From contig NZ_FZOU01000001.1 in NCBI RefSeq assembly GCF_900188085.1, positions 1,178,001 through 1,242,000 of the forward strand: DNA of 64,000 nucleotides, written 5' to 3'. This DNA comes from Granulicella rosea (GTDB taxonomy: Bacteria; Acidobacteriota; Terriglobia; Terriglobales; Acidobacteriaceae). The first letter of the stretch is position 1, and each line of letters begins with the position of its first letter. The notes under the pieces were generated by a model. It was not told where the DNA came from, searched no databases, and saw only the letters and a program-made list of their open reading frames with translations. Positions 57,315-64,000 of the stretch are shown here, one piece after another. Both the position numbers and the translations under genes were made by a program.

Positions 57315-60300
57315 TTACCCGATCATCTTCTCCGTAGCCTTCGACATCTGCGCCGTCCGCTCCAGCTTGTCCCAGTTGAAGGGCTTGCCGTCGATGGCGC
57401 GCTTCAGCGTCTTGAAGAGCACCACCGAAAACACCTGGCGGTAGGTGAAGCGCTGAATCCAGATGTGGAAGAGCAGCCAGTAGTCGCCCTTGCTCGCCGG
57501 GTGCTTGCGTTCGAGCGCGAATGCAAGCGCCGAGGCGGCGAAGTCGATGGCAAGAAACGCGAAGAAGAAGCTGAGCAGCTTGTACAGGCTGTCCGCCGAC
57601 GCCGCCTCCGGGTGGAAGTGTTTGTCGATGAAGTAGTGGATCACGCCGAAGACGAACATCAGGTCGATGAACGGCGAGACCAGCGGCAGCATGATCTGGA
57701 AGATCAGGATATTCGGCAGCGCGAAGAGGCCCATGGCGCGGTGTTTTGCGATCGCGCCGCGATGTTTGAAGATCGCCTGCAGAATGCCGAACGACCAGCG
57801 GAAGCGCTGGCGCATCAGGCCATCGGCGTTGACCGGCGCCTCGGTGAAGGCAAGCGCCTGGTCCTCGTAGATGACCGAGTAGCCCTGTTCGAGCAGGTTC
57901 ATCGTCAGGTCGGCGTCCTCGGCGACGGTATTCGAGTGGTAGCCGCCGCCCTCGCGCACGGGCTTGGTCCGCCATGCGCCGATAGCGCCCGGCACGACCA
58001 TCACAACGTCGAAGAGATCCAGCGCGCGCCGTTCGAAGTTCTGGCTCGTGATGTACTCGAGCGCCTGCCAGCGCGTCCACAGGTTCACGCGGTTGCCGAC
58101 CTTGGCGTTACCCGCAACGGCGCCGATCTGCGGGTTCGCGAAGTGGGGAACCAGCCGCGTGATGGCGTCGTGCGCGATCACGCCGTCGGCGTCGATGCCG
58201 ACGTATATCTCCTCGTCCATGTGTTCGAGGGCGAAGTTGAGCGCGTCGGCCTTGCCGCCGTTTGGCTTGGTCAGCACGGTCAGGCGGCCGGAGGCGATCT
58301 CCGCCGGGTACGCGTCGATGGCCGTCTGGTACGTCTTGTCGGACGAGCCGTCGTCGATCACGATCACGCGGATATTCTTGTAGTTCGACATCATCACCGA
58401 ACGGATCGTCCGCGCGATGACGAGCTCCTCGTTGTACGCCGGCACCAGCACGGCGACGCGCGGGTTGTAGTCCGGCCCCGCGAAGTTCTTGCGCTTGCGG
58501 ATGCGGTCGATGGTGGCGAAGAGCCCAATGATGATCAGGCGTCCGCTCATCAGGATGTCGCCGATGTAGAAGATGTAAATGACGGCGTGGTTGAAGAAGC
58601 CGAAGAAGAAGAACGCGATGGAGTCCGCGATCGCGAGCCAGCGCTGACGCACCGTCAGCGGCGGCATCACCTCGTCGCGCGTCTTGCCGACGAGCTCCGA
58701 CACCGGCACGATCTCGTATCCCTTTGCCCGCAGCGCATTGATGAGCACGGGCAGAGCGTTCAGCGTGGGCTGGCGGTCGCCGCCGCCGTCGTGCATCAGG
58801 ATGATGGAGCCGCGGCGATCCGGATGCGCCTCCATGTCGGCGATCTGCTGGAAGACCGCGTCGGTAATCTCCTTCGGCGACTTCTTCGGGTGCTCGTCCC
58901 AGTCGTTGGTGTCGATCTTGTTGCCGATGATGACGTAGCCGAGTCCCTGGATGCGGTCCACCGGCGCGGCCTGGTCGTTCGTGTCCGGCTCCTGGTCGAT
59001 CGAGTAGGGCGGCCGGAAATACAGCGGCTGCACGCCTAGCTTCGACGCGAAGAGCCGCTCGGTGAGGTTCAGTTGCAGGTCCACCTGAGTGTTCGAGATT
59101 TCGCTGATGTCCGGGTGGGTGAAGGTATGGTTGCCGATCTCGTGGCCTTCACGATAGACCCGCTGCATCACGCCGACGTTGTCCTGCGCCTCTTCGCCGA
59201 TCATGAAGAAGGTGCCCTTGACATTGTATTTCTTCAGAATGTCGAGGATCTTCGGTGTCCAAACGGCGTCCGGCCCGTCGTCGAAGGTGATGGCGACCTT
59301 CTTCGGGCTATAGCCGTACTGCTGCACCGTGTAGACGCGCGGGTAGGTGACCATCTTCTCGCTGGTCACCATCTTGTAGTAGATCGGGACGGCGTCGTCG
59401 TCGTCCATGGTCAGCGTACGCTTGCCGGACTGCGGCTTCTGGATGACGCGCAGCACATCGCCGTCGCCTTCGGTATCGACGTCGTAGCCCGGTTCGACCT
59501 CGGCCAGCACCTTCGCTGGATCGGAGTGTGTAGGCGAGTCCCAGATCTTCCACAGGGAATCGTCCTCAGAGCCGAGACGCCACATCGCGATGGTCTGCAG
59601 ACCAAGCGAGCGCGCCGCGCGCATCTCGTTAACCGCCGTGACGGCGTCCAGAAACCAGACCTGGTGCCGAACGTGCTGGTTGTCGTCGTCATAGGCGAAG
59701 TGCGCGTTCATCGAGTCGGGATCGAGCTGAATCTCGGCGCCGGCGTCCGACGCGGCCTGCCAGGCGTCCTGCGTGGTGACGTTCTGCGCGGTGATGACCG
59801 TGCTCGGCTCGGGCGCCGGGACTGGCGCCGGCTTGCCGCCGCGATGCGTCGTGGTGATTGCCTTCGGCAGCGCCGGAATGCTCATCGTCCAGTCGTAGCC
59901 ATAGCTGCCGATGGAGCAGATGATCTTTTCCTTGGGGACGACCTTTAGCACGGCCTGCAGGTTGTCGATGAACCAGTCCTGGCTTGCGATGGGGCCGGGT
60001 GCGCTCAGGCTCTGGTGCTCGTCGTAGTTCATGATGACGAGGCCGTCGGAGTTTTGCGCCATGTAGGCGAGGTTGTAATCCGGGTCGGCGACCGGAGTGT
60101 TGATGTAGAGCTTGAGCTTGTGCGCCTGGAAGTAGCTGTAAAGCGCGCCGATCAGCGCCTGGTAGCCGGGCTGCGCCTCGACCGGAATCTCCTCCAGGTC
60201 GAGCGTCAGGCCGCGATAGGACGGGTTTGCGCCCAGGAACCGGGCAACCTGCTGCACGAAACGCGCGCGGGCCTCGTCATCCTGCAGGAACGCGCCGATG

Positions 60301-60884
60301 GTGTCCGTGTAGGTCGCCTTGATCGGGTCGTAGTTATTGACCAGAGGAAAGATTTCCGTGTCCACATGCGCCGCGGCGATGGCGCGCGCCACCTTATTCT
60401 CGACATCGACGGGATGAACGGTGTTGTCGACCACCTGAAACGCGCGATTATCGATCGTATAAGAGGTCAGGCTGCCGTCGGCCTTCGTGACATGCAGCCA
60501 CTCGGGAAAGAGCAGGTCGATCTGCTTGATGTGCTGCTTCAGCGAGGAGTAGCTCGCCGGGTCCCACTCCACGTAGTAAGCCGCGCGCAGACCTTCGCCC
60601 GAGTTGAGCGTCACCTGCGAGGGCTTCAACTGTGTCTTGCGATGCGCTGAGAGCGCGGGCTTCTGACCCGGCTTCAGTACCGGTTTAATGGTCAGCGGGG
60701 TCGCGAGCGCATGATAGTTGCGCTTCTGGCCGACCAGCGGCAGGTCCGGCAGCGGCTTCATGCGCAGCAGGCCGATAATGAACACCGTGCCCACGATCAG
60801 CCCGGCCATGGCGAGTACATCGAAGATGCGACGAAGCCGCTTCCAGCGTTTGCGTTGCGGATCGTAAAAGACTTGTTTGTTCAT
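57315..60884 (-). CDS. Triple fusion: GH18-like / NodB deacetylase / GT2 polysaccharide synthase
   Basis: 1189 residues. A membrane anchor is near 22-41. About 95-480 is a GH18-like barrel with the catalytic strand RGLTLDLEEIPVE. About 505-730 is a NodB polysaccharide deacetylase (metal Asp in ITFDDGPD, two His in HTFTHPD, RPPYS, and IILMHDGGG). After two membrane helices, about 815-1050 is a processive GT2 domain (VIDDGSSDKT; IDADG; VAEDADLTMN; QRFRWSFG), followed by further membrane helices. Synthesis, de-N-acetylation and hydrolysis of one amino-sugar polymer in one polypeptide is the likely meaning, similar to PgaB plus PgaC functions. No pga/ica genes are adjacent. Confidence 0.88.
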   Translation of the reverse strand: MNKQVFYDPQRKRWKRLRRIFDVLAMAGLIVGTVFIIGLLRMKPLPDLPLVGQKRNYHALATPLTIKPVLKPGQKPALSAHRKTQLKPSQVTLNSGEGLRAAYYVEWDPASYSSLKQHIKQIDLLFPEWLHVTKADGSLTSYTIDNRAFQVVDNTVHPVDVENKVARAIAAAHVDTEIFPLVNNYDPIKATYTDTIGAFLQDDEARARFVQQVARFLGANPSYRGLTLDLEEIPVEAQPGYQALIGALYSYFQAHKLKLYINTPVADPDYNLAYMAQNSDGLVIMNYDEHQSLSAPGPIASQDWFIDNLQAVLKVVPKEKIICSIGSYGYDWTMSIPALPKAITTTHRGGKPAPVPAPEPSTVITAQNVTTQDAWQAASDAGAEIQLDPDSMNAHFAYDDDNQHVRHQVWFLDAVTAVNEMRAARSLGLQTIAMWRLGSEDDSLWKIWDSPTHSDPAKVLAEVEPGYDVDTEGDGDVLRVIQKPQSGKRTLTMDDDDAVPIYYKMVTSEKMVTYPRVYTVQQYGYSPKKVAITFDDGPDAVWTPKILDILKKYNVKGTFFMIGEEAQDNVGVMQRVYREGHEIGNHTFTHPDISEISNTQVDLQLNLTERLFASKLGVQPLYFRPPYSIDQEPDTNDQAAPVDRIQGLGYVIIGNKIDTNDWDEHPKKSPKEITDAVFQQIADMEAHPDRRGSIILMHDGGGDRQPTLNALPVLINALRAKGYEIVPVSELVGKTRDEVMPPLTVRQRWLAIADSIAFFFFGFFNHAVIYIFYIGDILMSGRLIIIGLFATIDRIRKRKNFAGPDYNPRVAVLVPAYNEELVIARTIRSVMMSNYKNIRVIVIDDGSSDKTYQTAIDAYPAEIASGRLTVLTKPNGGKADALNFALEHMDEEIYVGIDADGVIAHDAITRLVPHFANPQIGAVAGNAKVGNRVNLWTRWQALEYITSQNFERRALDLFDVVMVVPGAIGAWRTKPVREGGGYHSNTVAEDADLTMNLLEQGYSVIYEDQALAFTEAPVNADGLMRQRFRWSFGILQAIFKHRGAIAKHRAMGLFALPNILIFQIMLPLVSPFIDLMFVFGVIHYFIDKHFHPEAASADSLYKLLSFFFAFLAIDFAASALAFALERKHPASKGDYWLLFHIWIQRFTYRQVFSVVLFKTLKRAIDGKPFNWDKLERTAQMSKATEKMIG

Positions 60885-61081
60885 TCGAAGGGTCGGCCGC
60901 CTGACAGGTGAGATGCCAAGTAGTCCTAACAGGCATCGTATGGAGTCGTCCGGCTGGAGTCAACGCGGATAACCGGTCCCAATCGCCTCACATAGGCTGA
61001 TGACGTTGCGGGGCGCCGCCGGTCGTTGAAAAGCGGCTGGGGCTGGATTGCGCCGCCGGACCAAGTATCATCTCAAGAGAG

Positions 61082-62485
61082 ATGACCGAAACTGCTTCCC
61101 GACGCGCGCGTGTGTGGTGGGTGATCGCGCTGCCGCTGGCGGTGGGATTGCTGCTGCGGATATGGTTCGTCTTCCACGCCGCGCGTGTGGCGGGCGACGC
61201 ACTCATCTACGGCGACATCGCCAAGAATCTACTGCAACATGGCGTCTATGGCTTCACCCGGATGGTGAATGGCGTGGCCGCCGCGCCGCGTCCGACGCTC
61301 ATCCGGCTGCCTGGCTACCCGCTCTTCATGGCTCTCTGCTTCAAACTCTTCGGTATCGACCGCTACGTCGCGGTGATGCTGGTTCAGGTCTTTATCGACC
61401 TTGGGACATGCCTGATCGTCGCCGCCTTGGCACGCCGGCTCTTTGGCGAACGCGCCGGTCTGGCCGCGCTCTGGCTCGCCTGCATCTGCCCGTTCACCGC
61501 CGTGTACGTCGCCGTGCCGCTTACGGAGACGCTCTCGCTCGCCTGCATCGCGGCCGCCTTCTACGCGCTCGAACGCTGGCAGGCTGCCGGCGCCGGATTG
61601 AACCGCTGGATGGTTGCCATTGCGGCCGCGCTGGCCTACGCGATCCTGCTGCGGCCGGAGCAGGGAATGCTCGCGGCGGCGGTCGTCCCGGCGATGCTCT
61701 GGATCGCCTTCGCGCCAGGTTTCTCAGTGCGGCGCGGCCTGCCGGTGCTGGCGGCCTCGTTTCTGACGCTGCTGCCGCTCGCGCCCTGGGCGATCCGTAA
61801 CGAACGCACCTTCCACCTCTTTCAACCGCTGGCGCCGCGGTTCGCGACCGATCCCGGCGAGGCGGTGCCGCTGGGCTTCCAGCGCTGGTATCGCACGTGG
61901 GCGGTCGACTTCGCCTCCACCGAGCAGGTCTACTGGAACTACGACGGCGGTCCGATCAACATCGCCGACCTGCCCGACCGAGCCTTCGACTCGAACGAGC
62001 AGTACGAACAGACCGCCGCGCTGCTCGAGGACTACAACCGCACCTCGACCCAGAGCAAGGCCTTCGACGCCCGCTTCGACGCCATCGCCACCGACCGCAT
62101 CCACGTGGACCCACTCCGTTATTACCTGGCCTTGCCGGTCGCGCGCGTGCTGAACATGGTGGTGCGCCCACGCACGGAGCTGCTCGAGATTCCGCTGGAG
62201 TGGTGGAAGTACCGGAGTTGGCCGCGCAAGACCGCGCTCGCCGCAGGCTGGGGCTTTATCAACCTCGTCTACCTCGCGCTGGCCGGCGCCGGTTTCTACC
62301 GCTGGAGACGCCGCTGGGATGGCATGCAGGCGTTAGCCTGGTCGATGCTCGCGACCATCCTGCTCCGCTGCGCACTGCTGCTGACGCTCGACAACTCCGA
62401 GCCGCGCTACACGCTGGAGTTCTACCCCGTGCTGCTGGTATTCGCGGCGGCGCTGTGGCGCGACCGGACGGCGGAAGAGAAGTAG
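61082..62485 (+). CDS. GT39/ArnT-like membrane glycosyltransferase
   Basis: 467 residues with about ten membrane helices. The N-terminal loop has the family pattern DALIYGDIAKNLLQHGVYGF and IRLPGYPLFMAL (GDALxYxxxAxxLxxxGxY, RxPxYPxFLA), with a candidate catalytic Asp in AGDALIYGD. A later periplasmic segment and C-terminal SEPRYTLEFYPVLLVFAA are also typical. Such enzymes move sugars from polyprenyl-phosphate donors onto lipids or proteins outside the membrane. It is divergent from the triple-fusion gene (197-base gap in which I recognise no motif), suggesting a shared envelope-glycan role. Confidence 0.78.
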   Translation: MTETASRRARVWWVIALPLAVGLLLRIWFVFHAARVAGDALIYGDIAKNLLQHGVYGFTRMVNGVAAAPRPTLIRLPGYPLFMALCFKLFGIDRYVAVMLVQVFIDLGTCLIVAALARRLFGERAGLAALWLACICPFTAVYVAVPLTETLSLACIAAAFYALERWQAAGAGLNRWMVAIAAALAYAILLRPEQGMLAAAVVPAMLWIAFAPGFSVRRGLPVLAASFLTLLPLAPWAIRNERTFHLFQPLAPRFATDPGEAVPLGFQRWYRTWAVDFASTEQVYWNYDGGPINIADLPDRAFDSNEQYEQTAALLEDYNRTSTQSKAFDARFDAIATDRIHVDPLRYYLALPVARVLNMVVRPRTELLEIPLEWWKYRSWPRKTALAAGWGFINLVYLALAGAGFYRWRRRWDGMQALAWSMLATILLRCALLLTLDNSEPRYTLEFYPVLLVFAAALWRDRTAEEK

Positions 62486-62513
62486 GTCTTTGCGGCTGAA
62501 AAGGGAAGTCGCC

Positions 62514-63518
62514 TTAGCGGTCGCGACTGGTGACGAAGCCGGGAACCCACATCAGGGCGCGGCGAGCGTCCGAGGCCGGAAGCTCCGCGATCGACTGGCG
62601 CGCCGCCTCGGCGTAGGCGCAGGCCGTATCCATGGCGTAGTCGATCGAGCCGTGCCTGTGCAGAATCTCGAGGATCTGCGGATGCGAGACGCGCTGGAAG
62701 CTGCGATCGGCCAGCACCGTGCGAATCTGTTCGCGTTCAGCCCCCGTGCCGCGTTCGAGCGCGTGGATGACGGCGAGCGTCGCCTTGCCTTCGCGCAGAT
62801 CGCTCGCAACCGGCTTGCCCAGCACCTCTTCGGTCGCGGTCAGATCCAGCACGTCGTCGACGATCTGGAACGCCAGCCCGAGGTTGCGACCGTACTCGCC
62901 AAGCTGCGAGTCGAAGGCATACTCGCCGTTCTCACCCGCTTGCGAGGAGACGACCGCGCCAAGCTGCATAGACACCTGAAACAGGCATGCGGTCTTCCGG
63001 TAGATCAGGTCGAAGTACTCCTCCTCGTTGATGAGGTGACCGAGCTTCTGAATCTGAAGCAGTTCACCCTCGACCATCTGCTGCGTCAACGAGATGAGCA
63101 GGTCGAGCACGCGGAAGTTCCGCTCTTCAAGCGCTGTCTGAAACGACTGCATGTAGAGCCAGTCGCCCGCGAGCACGCACTTCGAGTTGCCCCACTTCGT
63201 GTTCGAGGAAGGCCGTCCGCGGCGGCTGTCCGCCTCGTCGATGATGTCGTCGTGGACCAGCGTCGCGGTGTGCAGCATCTCGACCACCGCGCCCAGCCGG
63301 ATGCGCGAGTGACTCTCGCACCCCAGCGCCTTGGCCGATAGCAGCAGCAGCAACGGACGGATGCGCTTGCCGCCGCCCGCGATCAGGTAGCTCGCAATAT
63401 CGGTGATCACCTCAACCGGCGAGGCCGACTGGCGGGTAAACTCGCGCTCGATGGCGGCGAGGTCGTCGCGTAACAGGTCGAAGACCTCTTTTGCGGTCGC
63501 GATGGAGATCGTGCTCAC
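62514..63518 (-). CDS. Long-chain polyprenyl diphosphate synthase (IspB-like)
   Basis: 334 residues. Trans-prenyltransferase motifs: GGGKRIRPLLLLLSAKA, first Asp-rich motif VHDDIIDEADSRRGRPS, GDWLYMQSFQ, and second Asp-rich motif FQIVDDVLDLTATEEVLGKPVASDLREGKATL. It makes the isoprenoid side chain of quinones from isopentenyl diphosphate. Start GTG 63518 (VSTISIATAKEVFDLL) is preferred because homologues begin near this point; an in-frame ATG at 63581 would add 21 unconserved residues. The residue lining that fixes chain length cannot be judged here. Confidence 0.92.
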   Translation of the reverse strand: MSTISIATAKEVFDLLRDDLAAIEREFTRQSASPVEVITDIASYLIAGGGKRIRPLLLLLSAKALGCESHSRIRLGAVVEMLHTATLVHDDIIDEADSRRGRPSSNTKWGNSKCVLAGDWLYMQSFQTALEERNFRVLDLLISLTQQMVEGELLQIQKLGHLINEEEYFDLIYRKTACLFQVSMQLGAVVSSQAGENGEYAFDSQLGEYGRNLGLAFQIVDDVLDLTATEEVLGKPVASDLREGKATLAVIHALERGTGAEREQIRTVLADRSFQRVSHPQILEILHRHGSIDYAMDTACAYAEAARQSIAELPASDARRALMWVPGFVTSRDR

Positions 63519-63617
63519 TCTTATTGAGAGTACCAGTGTTGCAACTTGGGTGCAGCAGGAGGCTGTCGAAAACCGTGCCACCGAAAAAAAGCAGGCTTAC
63601 GGAAGTGGGGCGAAAAA

Positions 63618-63670
63618 CAGGAGCAAAATCGAATTTCCTTCGGGAATGACAACCAAAAGGAAGGACAAAC
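63618..63670. repeat. Interspersed hairpin repeat copy (TTCC-TTC-GGGAATGACAA type)
   Basis: GAATTTCCTTCGGGAATGAC at 63631-63650, then AACCAAAAGG, matches the element at 6390-6415. It lies in the 162-base gap between the polyprenyl synthase and yajQ genes. Nothing else in this gap is recognisable. Confidence 0.5.
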
Positions 63671-63680
63671 CAAAGAGGAG

Positions 63681-64000
63681 CTAGTTCGAGCGGAAGTTGG
63701 TGAACTGAATCTCCACCCCGAAGTCGCCGCCGCGCAGCTTGGCCATCACCTGCTGCAGAATGTCGCGATCCTTCGAGACGATGCGCACCGTATCGCCCTG
63801 AATGCTGGCGTTGGCCTTCAGCTTGGAGTCTTTGACGACCGCCACGATCTTCTTCGCCGCCTCGGACGCGATGCCCTGCTTCAGCTTGATCTTCTGGCGG
63901 ACGGAGGAGTTCGAGGCCGGCTCGATCTTCTCGTACTCCAGGTTCTTCAGCGAGACGCCGCGCTTGACCAGCTTCTGCGAAAGAATCTCGATCACCGCCT
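63681..64000 (-). CDS. YajQ-family nucleotide-binding protein, 5' part outside window
   Basis: The visible C-terminal 105 or so residues match YajQ (DUF520): EILSQKLVKRGVSLKNLEYEKIEPASNSSVRQKIKLKQGI, ASEAAKKIVAVVKDSKLKANASIQGDTVRIVSKDRDILQQVMAKLRGGDFGVEIQFTNFR. The frame stays open to the window edge, so the GTG at 63995 is not the true start. YajQ proteins bind nucleic acid in vitro, and Xanthomonas members are reported c-di-GMP effectors. Stop at 63681-63683. Confidence 0.93.
   Translation of the reverse strand, partial: AVIEILSQKLVKRGVSLKNLEYEKIEPASNSSVRQKIKLKQGIASEAAKKIVAVVKDSKLKANASIQGDTVRIVSKDRDILQQVMAKLRGGDFGVEIQFTNFRSN

Noticed and set aside
57231..59039. 602-codon frame antisense to the GT2 fusion, and a 536-codon one at 54671-56281
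   Set aside because: Shadow frames of genes with clear catalytic motifs; no recognisable domain.

Overview
This is a GC-rich chromosomal window from a Gram-negative bacterium, most probably an Acidobacteriota of the Terriglobales/Acidobacteriaceae type. The pointers are a large Oar-like TonB-dependent receptor with an N-terminal carboxypeptidase-regulatory domain, a giant NHL/Ig-repeat secreted protein, a GH28 pectinase, outer-membrane proteins, and small interspersed hairpin repeats (GGGCT..AGCCC and TTCCC..GGGAA types). No tRNA, rRNA, CRISPR array, insertion sequence or prophage was seen. The lineage is inferred from gene content only.

Layout. 1-7.1 kb: housekeeping and envelope genes (5'-truncated TPR protein, zinc-ribbon/PspC protein, lysA, YebC-family regulator, PagL-like lipid A deacylase, ftcD, orphan ABC ATPase, divergent lexA). 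7.3-28.7 kb: one long flagellar locus. It opens with an OmpR-type regulator, a stand-alone histidine-kinase dimerisation (DHp) domain and a sigma-54 activator that lacks a DNA-binding domain. Then come flgB-flgC-fliE-fliF-fliG-fliH-fliI-fliJ-fliK-flgD-flgE, a terminator, and fliL-(56-aa orphan)-fliO-fliP-fliQ-fliR-flhB-flhA-fliA-fliN, closing with a protein carrying the tandem MshEN c-di-GMP-binding signature. Four -24/-12 (sigma-54) promoter candidates sit in front of the regulator gene, flgB, fliK and fliL. fliM is not at its usual place.

28.8-30.5 kb: an AsmA-like protein behind an inverted repeat that overlaps a promoter. 30.5-42.5 kb: a nitrate-assimilation locus. A regulator fusing a HemD (uroporphyrinogen-III synthase)-like domain to GAF and ANTAR (RNA-binding antiterminator) domains lies with an outer-membrane beta-barrel protein. 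Both are divergent from nirA, a diflavin reductase, a fused ferredoxin/DmsC membrane anchor, a molybdopterin nitrate reductase and a NarK-type transporter. The leaders of nirA and of the transporter gene both contain a hairpin with a CGTGA(A/C) six-base loop, a candidate target for the ANTAR protein. This is the best candidate in the window for an undescribed regulatory system.

42.5-52.7 kb: secreted/outer-membrane carbohydrate functions (NHL/Ig giant protein, Oar-like receptor, GH28). 52.7-57.2 kb: a VOC protein, a two-gene redox signalling operon (receiver-thioredoxin reductase fusion plus cyclic-nucleotide-type sensor kinase), and a LuxR-type regulator whose receiver has lost its phospho-acceptor Asp. 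57.3-64 kb: a 1189-aa triple fusion (GH18-like, NodB deacetylase, GT2 synthase), a GT39-like membrane glycosyltransferase, a long-chain polyprenyl diphosphate synthase and the 3' part of a YajQ-family gene.
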